A stretch of DNA of 64,000 nucleotides. Origin: Epichloe hybrida. Taxonomy: Eukaryota; Ascomycota; Sordariomycetes; Hypocreales; Clavicipitaceae. The position numbers and the translations under genes were made by a program. Shown piece after piece: positions 1 through 12,200 of this stretch; the stretch's first letter is position 1, and every line of letters starts with the position of its first letter. Below the pieces are notes generated by a model. The model was not told the origin of the DNA. It searched no databases and was given only the letters and a program-made list of their open reading frames with translations. The DNA lies in the NCBI GenBank assembly GCA_019022495.1, contig JAFEKR010000048.1, positions 186,001 to 250,000 of the forward strand, given 5' to 3'.

Positions 1-993
1 AGTTGCTGCTGCCTAGGGTATCTCTTGTGCCACGATCTGCCGCACAGCCACACAGCCGCACAGACAAGATTGACGGCGATAATGTGTGGATCACCCTACG
101 GATTACCGCACGCCGGATCAACGGTTAGTCCTGGGGCCTAGGCGGGCGTGGGCATGGAAGGTTCCCAAAATTGTCTCATATTTCCAGGCCTCTGATTGGC
201 TCAATAAGGGTGACCCGGCGTGTGGTAGGATGATCCGCACACCACATTACTGGTAGCCTGACTTATTAATTTTCCCCGACCCGAACACCCTTATTCTCCT
301 TCGACGCAGACTGGTTCAGTCAGCAGTCAGCATACATCCCGCTTTGGAACCATCAAGATCTACGAGTCACCAGAGGCATGGCATGAGAGGCATTTCGGTC
401 TTCGGGTGCGACTGCGGGTGCGACGGTGACCGACGTCTCGTCTGTCATTTCTCTCGCCGCAAGTGTCGCGCCTTGATCGGAAGACGAGATGATAATTTGT
501 CATGTCAGCCGGCGCGCGGTATGCTGATCACCTACTGCTTATTGCCAGGTTAGATGAGTCACCAGCGTCAACACAACCTGCTGCTTACTGCCAGGGTAAA
601 TGAGAAACGGCATCAGCACTAAAGATTCGGCCTCGCCCACACAACCGTCCGATCGCATTTTCGTGTATTGCCGCGCGGTGATCAACGCAACGATAGGTGC
701 AGAATCTTGATAGGTTCGGCTCGATCTCGCTGCCGCCTGTTTCCGACCCGCCAGACACCGGAGATAACACAGTGTCTTCATTTGCTTCGTGGTGGTACAG
801 AGAAGTCCAAGAGCAACCCTATGGGATATTGACTCTAGAGGCTGCGCGTTAATGTAGTTTAAATTCAACGTTTTGGCGCAGTCTCTAATATACGATCTGC
901 CCCCTCTACACCTTCCCTCCACTTCATTCCCAATCTCTCTCTCTCTCTCTCTCTCACGCACACACGATACCCTCTTGTGCCTTCCTCCAAAAG
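1..993. other. Left-edge intergenic DNA / 5' flank of FAD monooxygenase
   Basis: No convincing gene is seen. Open frames here are short and lack recognisable domains. A CT dinucleotide run at about 934-954 sits just upstream of the monooxygenase start at 994 and probably lies in its 5' UTR or core promoter; pyrimidine tracts of this kind are common there in filamentous fungi. Confidence 0.5.
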
Positions 994-2249
994 ATGCAGA
1001 ATAACAAGCCTCTTAGAGTCCTCATTGCTGGTGGAGGAATCGCAGGACCGGCGCTAGCTTTCTGGCTCCACCGCCTCGGTCACTCAATCACCATCATTGA
1101 GCGATGGGATACCCTGCGGATCGGCGGCCAGCAGATCGACCTTCGTCTTCAAGGCGTTGAGGCCGCGGAGCGTATGGGGATTCTGGACGAAATACGGGAG
1201 CATGTCGTCGATGAAGCAGGCGTCGACCTGGTCAACGAAAAAGGCCAATCAGTCATCTTCTTCCCGCGACATGAGCCCGGCAGCAAAGAACAAGGATTCT
1301 CAAGTGAATTCGAGATCATGCGTGGGGATCTATGCCGCATCCTGTACGGCAGGACCAAAGAAGACGTCAATTACAGATTCGGCTTGTCGGTGAACAGTTT
1401 CGAAAGCGTGGCGACGTCGTCAACGTGACGTTGTCAGACGGCAGTGTCGAGGAATACGACCTGCTCGTCGGGGCAGATGGTCAGGGTTCACGAATCAGAC
1501 GGGCCATGAACAAGGATGAAGAGGGAGGTGATGGGCAGTTCCTCCGGGGATTCGGGGCTTACATGTGCTACTTCCCCATCAAGAGGACGGCCGCAGACGA
1601 GGGCCACGCAACATGCTACGTGGAGACGGAGCGGCGCATTGTCATGACGAGATGGCACAAGCCTGATCTCGGCCAGGTCTACCTCATGACGATGAAGACA
1701 AGCCACAACGAGAAAGTAAAGGAAGCCCTGGGGCATGACGTGGCCACACAGAAAGAAGCCCTCGCGAAAGTATTCAGTACTATGCGATGGGAACAGCGTG
1801 ACCGCATCCTCGATGCCCTGAACACCACAGAAGACTTTTACGCGCACGAAATCATTCAGGTACGAGACAACAAATTAACAAAGGGCCGTGTCGCTCTTCT
1901 CGGTGACGCAGGATTCTGCCCGTCGGTCTTCTCCGGCATGGGCACGTCGGCTGCGCTCGTAGGCGCGTATATCCTCGCTGGAGAGATTGGGAAGTGCAAA
2001 GGTGATGTTGAGGCTGGTTTGGCAGGATACGACGCCACTCTGCGGCCTTTTATAGGAACGGTGCAGGTTTTGAACGCTTCAATGACCCGGCTGATACCGG
2101 AATCCGCGGTTGGGTTGAGGATGCTGAACTTTTTTCTGTGGCTTGCAGGTAAGCTCAATGTCTTCAAGTTGCTGCAGGCTCGGGCGGTGGAGAAGAAGGA
2201 AGATTGGGTCATGCCTCGATATGAAGAGTTGCATGTGGGAGGGGGATGA
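994..2249 (+). CDS. FAD-dependent monooxygenase (PHBH-like), apparent -1 frameshift
   Basis: A flavoprotein hydroxylase of the PHBH/UbiH class, expected to use FAD and NAD(P)H to hydroxylate a small, often aromatic, substrate. The first frame (994-1428) carries the Rossmann motif GGGIAG near residues 12-17 and the family segment MRGDLCRIL. The second frame (from about 1404 to 2249) carries the DG motif GADGQG near residue 160 and the GD motif GDAG near residue 303, both FAD contacts. The two frames must be joined by a one-base shift near 1399-1405. No intron fits, because the only possible donor upstream (about 1322) would delete the conserved GDLCRIL segment. The joined product would be about 417 aa, normal for the family. 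Either the gene is a young pseudogene or there is a one-base sequence error. The substrate cannot be predicted. Confidence 0.8.
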
Positions 2250-3482
2250 GCATGGTTGAAACGACTGGGCGCAGGGGCATTTGAGAACATCGCCACTCAG
2301 TTCTGGCGTGCTGTATAGTTATATATACGTTTACTACTTACAATACAGCGATTTTCATCTTTTCCTTGAGCGCGCGGTGAATCTGCCGCACATGGCATGC
2401 CAGGTTGTGGATTGCCGTCTAGGAAGTACATGAGAGTCCGGCGAAGCATTCCCAGAGTAGCACGGCGCCACCGCTTCTCCAAGAGCCCCAAAAAGTCAAA
2501 CTATCGCATTACTGGGGCGAAATGTATTTTTCGTGACTTCTTGTCTTGTACATCAGTATGCTTCGGGTTGCCAGCCACGACGCAGCAAGGGGTCGGCCAG
2601 CTGCAGGGCCTCATGGGTTGTTGGTCGTGCGGCACTTGCACTTTGGAATGTAACTAAATCGTCTTCCTGTTATCAGAAACCCTTTGATGATCGAGATTGC
2701 ACTTCGGAGACTTGGGTGGTCTTGCTCAACAATGACATGGGACTTTATTGTGCTTGTAGCGCCCGCCAACATGCAAGCGCAAACTCTAAGAAGCACCGCG
2801 CAGGGAGAAATTCCCCATCACATACAAGCCACCAAAAAAAATAAAAAAAAAAGGCAAGAAAGAAAGAAAGAAAAGGGAATAAAATTTAGTCTTGGACTGG
2901 TTTCATCTGTCCTAGTTAGATTTGACAAATTTCCCGACGATGAACTGACTACGACGACACTCCGTCGCGACCAGAGACCACGCCTTCGTCTTTTATGCGA
3001 GTAAAGATGGAAGAAGTGGCGAGGGCGACGTCGTTCGATGAAAGAGTGATGCTCGACTGAGCACTGCCATATCTGCTTAGACTCTTGGCTTACAACCCAC
3101 ATTTGCATAAATGCACTCATTTCAAGGTTGGAAAGGCGTAGCACAGGCTTTCCCAAGAAAGAATACGAATGGCACATGGCATGGTTAGACGGCACATTCT
3201 GGCAGTCGGTCGAAAGGTTAAATTGGACTAACGAAACAAAGTTTTCCGAGTAGAGGACAGCAACGGTTTGCAGGTATATCAGCTCACACATGCGCACCAT
3301 GGAATGTTCAAAATCTCCTTCTCCCTGACCGCTACCCAGTCTCTCGTCCAGTCCTCTCTCTCTCGTCTGGGGAGAAAAAAAAAAAAAACCTCCCACTGTC
3401 TGGCATTATCTGTGTGCTTTCCGGGTCATTCTGTTCACTTCACGGAGCTCCCGAGACGGGAATTGCACATCAATCATCCGGA
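2250..3482. other. Intergenic region
   Basis: No supported gene. It contains A-rich runs (about 2834-2880) and a T/C-rich stretch with a poly-A run (about 3341-3386) in the flank of the next gene. Open frames here are overlapping, low-complexity and without domains. Confidence 0.4.
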
Positions 3483-4151
3483 ATGCTTCTGATCCTTCTA
3501 CTCGCCCTCCTGGGTGCAGCATTCGAGGGCCCGCCACGGCCCGATGCCGAGAAATGGAGAAAGACGAAGCTATGTGCCAACAGATGCAGCGACATTTTCT
3601 TCGAATGCAAGGATGATCCCAAGTCGGACAACATCGTATGCGGTGCCAGTTACGCCGACTGCCTGGGCTACAACCCTCTGGGGCAAGACGGCCAGTTGCC
3701 CGTGGTGCCAACCGCTTGCTACTCTGCCCAGAAGGGAGCTCCTCGTCTCCCCAAACCTACCATGGAGCTCTGCGCCCGAAAGTGCCTTGACGAATTCGAG
3801 GTCTGCCGCAACAAGGTCGGGGCCAACCCGCTAGCCTGTGCGTCCCATTACGCCAGCTGCCTGGGATTCTCACCTTTTCCCACCAAAACCAACAAGAAAC
3901 TCGTCCCGCCTACTGCTTGCTCGAAAAGACCATCAGGCCCAGCTGTCACCAAATCCGTGGACGAAGACTGTGCCGAGAAATGTGTGGCAGAGTATTATGA
4001 GTGCAAGAATACGGCTGCTTCTGAACAACCGACATGGTGCGCGGCCGAGATGGCTCTTTGTCTTGGGTACAGCCCATTCGATCGCATGACCTTCAAGCCT
4101 CCTACAGATTGTCTGGAGACCGAATCCAATAAATGGCCGACTACGGAGTAA
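3483..4151 (+). CDS. Secreted cysteine-rich protein with three internal repeats
   Basis: A 222-aa protein that I do not recognise as a named family. The chosen start at 3483 gives a classic signal peptide (MLLILLLALLGAAF); an in-frame upstream ATG at 3414 would bury it behind a polar extension. The mature part consists of three repeats of about 60 residues, each with six cysteines in the order C-x3-C-x6-C-x10/11-C-x6-C-x16-19-C. The fifth cysteine is always followed by LGY or LGF and then [NS]P. Even cysteine spacing suggests three intramolecular disulfides per module. No transmembrane segment or GPI tail is present, so export to the medium or wall is inferred. No introns. Small exported multi-cysteine proteins of this sort are often effector-like or wall-associated, but the function here is unknown. 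Confidence 0.8.
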   Translation: MLLILLLALLGAAFEGPPRPDAEKWRKTKLCANRCSDIFFECKDDPKSDNIVCGASYADCLGYNPLGQDGQLPVVPTACYSAQKGAPRLPKPTMELCARKCLDEFEVCRNKVGANPLACASHYASCLGFSPFPTKTNKKLVPPTACSKRPSGPAVTKSVDEDCAEKCVAEYYECKNTAASEQPTWCAAEMALCLGYSPFDRMTFKPPTDCLETESNKWPTTE

Positions 4152-5863
4152 AGGCAAGGGCAAGGTCAAAGGCAAGGGGGCAAAGAGGCGGGGGCGCTGC
4201 TCGTGTTTAGGAGGCAGTAATCCGTACAAGGCAGCGGAGAGTAGTATCGAGCCTTGGCCAGAGGGCCGGAGGTTGCGGGAAAAGAATTTTGAACGGGGTC
4301 CCATGTGGTTCAAGACATGTCATCTACTAGCATTCTTGTTTCTTTCTACATGTAATACGGAGTAGGTTCCACGCGATAATAGTCCGTAATACGACGGCGA
4401 ACTCAACCGTAAATTGCGGAGCTTTACGAAACATAAACTTCCGTTGCTTCCATTTTTGGGCGATGGGGAAACCTTTTGCTTCTCTTCCCCTGCGATACAC
4501 GCCATAATATTCGACTATTCGACGATCGACGTGGAAACTTGCTCTTGTTGCTCGGCCCTGCACGGATGGCCACCTGCCTACTAAATGTACGTTGTGTACT
4601 CCGTAGGCATTCGACTTCTCCACCTGTCTCTGTACCTGGCATTGACACGAATCCTTCTCATGTAACTGTGTGTCTGGGGCCATACCGAGTCTGTTATTAT
4701 TATGGCTTATAACCGGGCCAAGTTGTAAATCCGTTCACCCCCAGACTCCAGAACGTGCAAACCTCCAGGCCCCCCCTTCCCTCCCTGCGCTGCGGCATTG
4801 GACACCCACTCAACTTCAAGGATTCCAACATTGATGAACATGGATGGTCCCGTCATATCGTTCTTGACTCTTCTTCTTCTCTCTTCCCCTCAGTAATACA
4901 GACTGTATGTAGTTCTTGAAACGAGTACTCCGTACGGACCATGTACGCATTGAGCCTTTTCCCCCGGTTCGCGCCACACAAACCCATCCACTATTCCTCT
5001 TTATTATTATTATTAATTTATATTTAATTTTATTTTTTGCCCTCCCTCAAACCAGGCCGCTCTTGCTTCCCTCTGCAAGGGGGGTTCAGGAAAAGCAAGG
5101 ATGCTTTTCTCAGCGATCGTCCGTACCCCCCCGCATCGTGCATCTAGCACGGCAGAAATGCAGAAATGCAGAAATGAGAGAAGTACGGACGTAGCACACG
5201 ACAAAGAGTCTCCAGCTTTGTCGCCATCACGCTGCCAAATCACACTTTCTTGCACGGACTCGATGGCGGTGTCGTCGTGTCTCGTGTCTCGTGTCGCAAC
5301 CAAGTGGGCTTTTTGTTTTGTGCACAACCAGTGTCAACAACCACTGACGGTCCCATTCCACTGAACGCCGTCGATTTCAGAGGCTCCACGCTGTTACGGA
5401 GTGAGTAGATAGTGAGTACGGATTAATAGTGAGTACCTTGAGAGATTGATCAGTGAGGCCGGGGCCCCTCGCCCCTCGTCCCTGTCCCTCGCCCCTCCAG
5501 CCGCCGCTGGCCGCCAGTCGCTGCTGCATCTCCGTTCTCCGCTCTCGGCTGTTGGTGACCCACACAGAATCACGACACCTGCCTGGTGCGGGCCGCTAAT
5601 AACCAAGCCACGTACCGAGGGAGTACTTTTGTGTCTGTCCATCATCTTGTCCTTCATAAGTTAAGAAGAATCAAACGCCAGGGAGAATTAGGACCCTTTC
5701 TTCCCCTTCTTTATAAGACCTCACGCACCACTGCCCTGTTTGTTGCCTTTGTTGCTCTCATCTATCTTGACCCAGCAATTATCAGTCACTCGCTCGGACC
5801 AACCTGCCATACTGTGTATTCCGCCAGCATCCACTCCAACTCCCTGCATCATCAATATATCAT

Positions 5864-5895
<32 letters not shown>

Positions 5896-6341
5896 GCAGG
5901 CACGCGGTTGCTTTGGCTAGCGTAGCGCAGCGCAACGCAACTTGCCCCGCGCCGAGTCGAACACAACGGACGATTTACTTGAACTGGCTTATCTCGCATC
6001 CTGCTCGAGGGCTATCTTCATTTCTTATCAGCTATCGCGATTAGACGACCCGCCTGCATCCGTCTGTGACCCGCCATCCTGCACAGTATCGGTTCTCACG
6101 TCGCCGTCGATCGGAATAACAAATCGTCGCCCACCCACGAGCGTCTACGCTGCACATTTGCCCCCGTAAATTCAACCACAGTCTTGTTGTTGTAGTAGTA
6201 GTAGTTGTTGTTGTAAAGGGCTCTTTGTTTTGTGCAAGCCATCCAACTCGGCACCAGGCTTCGCTCGCTTGAAGGAGGCTTTCTTGAGCATATTTCGACC
6301 AATCAGCCCGTCGAGACGACAACGGTTCAACCTCGCCAGCA
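4152..6341. other. Long intergenic region and 5' leader of the Ecl1-like gene
   Basis: About 2.2 kb without a supported gene. It holds three exact copies of the 9-mer TACTCCGTA or its complement (4356-4364, 4597-4605, 4926-4934) plus near-copies around 5395 and 5415, a TTA/ATT-rich patch at 5000-5040, and CAT/CAG trinucleotide runs at about 5850-5900. Frames opened by these trinucleotides are low-complexity. The right third probably contains the promoter and leader of the gene starting at 6342. Confidence 0.4.
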
Positions 6342-7393
6342 ATGCATCACCACCGAAGAAAGTCTGGCCACGGCCACAACAACACATCAATGACGGACGT
6401 TCGGAAATCGGCCACTTCCACCGAGCCATCTTCGAAACAACACAAGAGACCCGGTATGAGTAGACGACACACGCCTTCTAGTACCCAAAAATCGAGTCGC
6501 AGCCACCGCGAGCGGGAGCGGGAGCGGGAGCGGGAGTACTACGATACTTGGCAGGACGAGCGAGAAAGCTTTCCTCAATTCTGGTACCTTGTTCCCCCAT
6601 GTTGTCTCGTCAGGCCTGTCGGACATGCTTTGCTGACTGGCTTTTCTTCTTTCCGATAGTATGACTTGCGAGAAGCAATTCGTGCCCCATGACGAAAAGC
6701 ATCTTTACTGTTCAGAGACGTACGTGTAAACCCGCCACTCCACACTATAAGCTCATCATCCATGTTTGTGGATCAATCATCAATCATCCACCCTCTACCC
6801 TCCACCATCCCCATCCTGGCCTTGGTCTTGCCCGTCCTCATTCAAGGCTTCTCAACTCACATGCTGCATTTCTCCGTTTCAGATGTCGACGCGTTGACCA
6901 GAACCCCACGTGGCACTCATCACAGATGAGGACACATTCTGTCGGTGGAAATCACTCCTACTACAACTCTGGACATGCGGAGCCAAGGGACATCATTCCT
7001 CGAGCTTCGCCCTCACGGCCCAACTCGATGCACTTTAGCCAGTCGCCGCCGGCTTCACCGGGCACCATGTCCACTGCCCATCATTCAGATGCGCTTTCCG
7101 CACTTCGATCACTCACCATGGGACCGCCCAGTCCGCCATCTCCCACTGGAAGCAACGGTGGCGGCCTCTGGCCCTTTAGCAGAAGCATTGCGACTAGCCC
7201 TTCAGGATCCTATCGACGCCCCTCGGGACCAAATCTATCATCCACCTACGACACGGGCTACCACTACAGCTCAGGGCCTTACACATACGACGGGGGCTCA
7301 AGCGGGCTGGACCGGCCACTGCCAACCCGCCACCCTGGAGCCTACTCACGGCCCAAGAGTATTGAACTTTTGACTCCAGTGCTGGGTCGGTAA
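6342..7393 (+). CDS. Ecl1-family zinc-binding protein (lifespan/stress regulator-like)
   Basis: Three exons, 6342-6583, 6661-6720 and 6883-7393, separated by introns of 77 and 162 bp, give a 270-aa product. Splicing rebuilds the diagnostic motif FPQFCMTCEKQF followed by LYCSETCR, i.e. C-x2-C plus C-x3-C spacing; two of these cysteines are completed only across splice junctions, which supports the model strongly. This matches the fungal Ecl1/2/3 zinc-binding family (Pfam Ecl1), small proteins linked in fission yeast to chronological lifespan and nutrient stress. The N-terminus is basic, with an RE-repeat stretch (SHREREREREREY). The C-terminal two thirds are Ser/Pro/Gly-rich and presumably disordered. 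Nuclear action is inferred from the family, not seen. The start is the first ATG that keeps the frame open. Confidence 0.8.
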
Positions 7394-9232
7394 CGACCTG
7401 AACTCGCTCGAATGGCGGCTCGCCAAGCTGCCCACGTCTGGGACCACGACCTGGGACGCTGCATCGCGGTGGGCCTCATCAAGAGGGGCTGTAGGGCTGC
7501 GAGACTCCGTCTACAAACACGGAGGAGTTGGTCGGATTTCTTGGCATATCAATAAGAAGCATTGCAACTAGAGTGGGCAAACGGCGGATGCATTGCATAC
7601 AATTCAACGACTTGATGCATTGACGACAAAAAAAAAGCGAATAAAGCAGCTCGCTCATTGTTCTATTATAAAGCTGTGGACCGGGGAAATCCATCCAAAT
7701 ACTGAATGTGCTTTTCCGGGCAGTTCGCCAGTGGGAAAAAAAAGGGTAAAACAGTACAAAGCATGTTACAATGGCGATTGTTCCAGACGCAGACTTTGGA
7801 TGACTGGATTTTTCTTTTGTTGGCAGGCATAGTGGAGACATCTAAAAGGTTGGGCGTGGAAAGGGGCCAGGAATGAGCATTGGTTGTGTTTGCGAGCATA
7901 GCATAGCATAATAGCATAGCATGGCATGGCATGGCACAATACAGGGAGTACTTGACATTACTACCCCGTACCTGCCACATACATGTACATAGTGGCGGCT
8001 GGCGCGGTCGAGGTCGAGGTCGAGGTCGAGGTCACGAGGACCTTGCGCGCCGGCCTCCCTTGTGACCCCAGGTTTCGTATTTCGTCATTTGTTGCAGCAT
8101 CTGTAGAAGCATGGTGACTGAATTCGTAATTTCTGATCTTGGCCGACATGCCAGGCCAACGCCAACGTGAAGCTCAAGCGATAAGGGAAGGGGTAAGGAG
8201 GCCGGTCCCGGTCCCGGTCCCGGTCACAGCCCACCTGGTTCCTCGTCCTCGTCTTCTTCCTCTTCCTCTTGCTGCTCTTCACAACTTGCACTGCATCTTG
8301 CTGCCCCTACGTCGCGCAATGAGCGACATAGCATGGCGGCGCGTTAATGCTATTAAGATTCCCTATCTAGCCCAACCCCTACGCAGGAGATTGTTTAGAA
8401 TCGCGGGCGAGCATAAACTTTACAGTGTTTGGCATTCAGAAGTGGTTCCCTGGCAGGGCCGGCAGGGGAGTGCCGTGATGCATCATGGGGATAGCATAGA
8501 TGGCCTTGTGGCGATGGCGATGGCTCGTGATACGGACTCTTTGCAATCCATTGGCTATTGGCTGACGCGCAGCTGACGCGCAGCTAGCTAGCTAGCTTGC
8601 TTCGTAGGCGACTTGACCGACTGATGAACAAAAGAAGTGTCATCTTCCAGACCCGTCGTGTGGGGGAACACGTCATGTTTGACAAGACGTGAATTGGACG
8701 TATTCAGAACCGAGACTTTTGCAAACTTCATTTCATAATGTCCTCCTAAACGCAAAAACTCCAAATGCATGCCCAAACATGGCCGTTCCTAGATACAAAC
8801 GACGGGGAACCACGTGCAACCCCGCCAAGGGGGTACGGATTAGGAAGCGTCACTTTGAATTAATGGGTGCTCCCTCCTATGCCCGATGCCCCTCGGACTT
8901 TGCTCATGGACACGATGAGAGAAAAAAAAAAAAACGAAAAAAAAAAGGGGGAAACCACGCTACGGAATAACATTTCCCAGCCCCTCTAAATGCCGCGCTT
9001 CCCAAAATATTGATCCTTTCGGACCCGAATTCTTTTCTTCTTGCGTCCTTGTCTCTCCCTGTGCTGCCGCCTTCACACTACTACCGTCCTCCGCGCATGG
9101 AAACACCTAACTGACTGACATGAGAGTCCAACAAGATGAATAAGGATAATTTTCGACTATTTTCCATTGTACAAGTGCTTTCCCACCGTCACCACCCCCG
9201 AAAAAAAAAATCCCAAATAAAATGCTTTGCTT
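7394..9232. other. Intergenic region between convergent Ecl1-like and DRS2 genes
   Basis: No supported gene. Three short tandem repeats stand out: GCATA/GCATG pentamers at about 7896-7935, (GGTCGA)n at about 8006-8032 and (GGTCCC)n at about 8204-8227. An A-rich run lies at about 8920-8950. Long open frames across 8139-8576 are created by the hexamer repeats and show no domain. Confidence 0.4.
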
Positions 9233-12200
9233 CTACCGCTCGGCCGGCCTTGAGCTCGCCATTTCTCCGTAGCGACCTCTGTGCTTCGTTGTGTCATATG
9301 CTTGCAGGACGCGCGTTTGGCTCTCGTCGGCCTGCGAAAAAGCATAGCCACGTTGCTTGCGCATTCGTTGCACCTGCCGCACTTTCCGGATCGCTTTCTG
9401 GAATTGTTCCATTCTACATGTCCAAACCGCGTTAGTGACCATCTTACCCACATACATACAAACAGACTTTGCCTGCTCTGCTTCTTGTCGGGGTTCTCGG
9501 CAGACTTGGGGCAAAACTGCTCGCTCTTCTTTTGGGACGTACCTTGGCCTATAATCTTGGATATTGTACTTTTGAATTTCTTGGATGTGATGGTAGGTCT
9601 GGGGACGGTACATGCGCTTGGCATATTTCCATGCCACGTCGCGTATCAGACACATGACGGCCAGGGCAACCGTCTGGAGCCAAAAGACGGGACTCGTGTA
9701 CAGTCTCGCGACGACACCGTGGTACTCCATGGAGAAATGGACCTTGGGTGCCACTGTGCCGTAGGTAGCGATGAAGACGTACCAGATGGCCATGCTGCCG
9801 GGAATGGCCAGCACGTGGTACTTGGTCCAGTTGTTCGTCACCAGAGCTGCCTTGCCCAAAACAGTGAGCAGGACGGCGCCATACAGTGCAGTGCCCCAGA
9901 CCCAGTGGCCTGCGACCTCGCCGTCCCCCTGGATGAGATCCCCGTGCCAGATGAGAGCCGCAAATATGTAGAGGATGAGGGAGTGATAAAACGCATTGGC
10001 TATCCACTGGGCAAACGTCTTCAGCTTGAAGAAGTAGTTGCTTTGGCCCATGGTGTACAGCTGTGGGTACCGGTCGAGGAGGCGCGCAGAGATGAACTGG
10101 TCGAGAATTCCCAAGACCAGAGGCGGAAGAACTGTGTAAAAGACGTTGTAGAATGAGAGCGTCCAGGACTCGTAAATGACTTGTCCCGAGAAGACGTTTT
10201 GAAAGGTAAACTACAAGCCAGTCAGTCAGCAGGTCCCGCCCAACGCCCTCACACTGATTTCGATTGATTGACACGAGCGAGCGAGGCGTTGAGGTTTCGG
10301 AAGACTCACCCAAAATTGCGTCAAGTACAGGGTGATATTCTTGTAAAACGAAAACAAGATCGTCTTGCTCACACGCTGATAACTCCACGCGCCATGAACC
10401 AAGAGCAACTTGCGCAAGTATCTGAACTGGGCAATGGCAACATCAGCACTCCGTGCAGCTTGAAGACCTTCCATGCCGCTGATACCGACACCAATGTGAG
10501 CGGCCTGGATCATGGACACGTCGTTGGCTCCGTCGCCGATGGCGAGGAGAATGGATTGTTTCTGATACTTCTTGACCAGCTTGACGACCAGGGCCTCCTG
10601 CAGCGGCGACACTCGGCAGCAAATCACTGCCTTGCACATGATGGCCAAGTCCAGGAACAGCTTCTCAAGGTCCTTTTCCAGTGCATAAGTCAATGATTTA
10701 CCGTCGATGACCAGCGCCAACGTTTCCGTCTCGATGGTGCCGTCCCCCTGGGTTCGGATCGCATCCAGCTTCTTCTGGATATTGTCTCGCGTGGCAGCGG
10801 GTGATTCCTCGTTCACGATCAACAGCATCATGTCTTCACTCAGAAGCTTGCAGCTCATGCCAATGTTGATGGCCGTCTCCTGACGATCTCCCGTGAGGAC
10901 CCAAACCTTGATGTTGGCCTGTTGCAGAGTGTGGATGGTCTCAGGAACACCGTCCTGGAGACGATCCTCAATGGCGGTGGCACCGAGAAGAAAAAAGTCG
11001 TGCTCGATAACCTCGGCGGCCCTGTCCAGCTCCTCTGCTCGGGTTCCGCCCACAATTGTCGCTGCCGTATCGTGGATCTTGTACCATTCGGCGAATTCCT
11101 GCTCCGGTATCTCGCGCATGGCCAAGCAAAGCGTACGCAGACCTTCGGACGCGTACTCCTCCAAGTGTCGCAGAGTGGCCTCGACATGAGGGTTCTGGTC
11201 GTTCAGGCGCTCCAAGATGACCGTGTCAGCACCTTTACAGTAGATTCGCAACTTGCCGTCGGGGCAGCGGTAGATTGCCGACATTCGCTTGCGGGTGGAG
11301 TTGAATTCGCAAACGGCCAGTAATTCGTATTCGAGCTGCTGGCCGCCGGCCTGGATGATGACCGACCTGGGCTTTCGTGCTGTAAAACGGTATCCAAGAT
11401 CCAGCGCGCCCTGTACCAAGGCCCCCTCGTCTGGAGATGCTGCCTGGTATTTGACATGTCCCTTTTCGTCCATTTCCGGGATGACAGTGTGGCAAGTGGC
11501 CAACAGAGCGAGGAAGTGATGGATGGCCATGGCGGATTCGTGCCCTTCCGCCAAGTTGGATCGCAGCCTGTTGAAGTCGTGGATGCCTCGCTCGTCATCG
11601 GGTCCGGCGGCGCGGCGATCTTCGGGGACATCGTCGGCGTACTGGAGCCCTGCGATTGTGCACTGCTTGAACTCCATCTGGTTGCATGTGAGCGTGCCAG
11701 TCTTGTCGGAGAAGACAAACTCGACCATGCCCAGTTCTTCGACCAAACTGGAAGTGCGACATGTTGCGGGAGTATCTGCCTTGTCATAGTACATATCCAG
11801 GTCATCGTTGATGAGGATTCCATGCCAATATTTGACAAGTTCCACAGTGACGAACAGTGAAATCGGAACAAGTGAGGAGAAGAGCACCCAGTATGTGACC
11901 ATGTCCCTGACGAAGGTCCTGGCGACTTGTCCAGCACTGTCAATCTTGTCAAGGTACAGATAGTCGAACGAATCCCCATGTGCACTGCGCATAATAAGGT
12001 CTCCGACAGTACATATGACGCTGAGGGCCAATAGCATTCCGACGAGCACCAGAACCAGCCAGTTGAGCTTCTTCTCGACCTTGGTCCGCTTGATAGGGGT
12101 TGCCGTGGCATTTCGCATGAGCTTCGTCTCGTGTCCGGTAAAAACGACTACGCCGTGGATCCATGGCGTGTTTCTCAAAGTGGCGCCTCGGAGGAGAAGT

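Noticed and set aside
539..961. 140-codon minus-strand frame beginning in Arg-Glu repeats
   Set aside because: The start comes from the CT microsatellite in the flank of the monooxygenase; no domain.
1322..1397. Possible intron repairing the FAD monooxygenase frameshift
   Set aside because: It would remove the conserved GDLCRIL segment and does not enter the required frame.
2818..3396. 192-codon minus-strand frame
   Set aside because: Built on poly-A/poly-T and CT runs at both ends; no recognisable protein features.
7896..8227. Short tandem pentamers and hexamers considered as a CRISPR-like array
   Set aside because: Units are contiguous simple repeats without spacers, in a eukaryotic genome.
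9281..10156. Long plus-strand open frame
   Set aside because: Antisense shadow of the DRS2 C-terminal exons, which carry conserved flippase sequence on the other strand.
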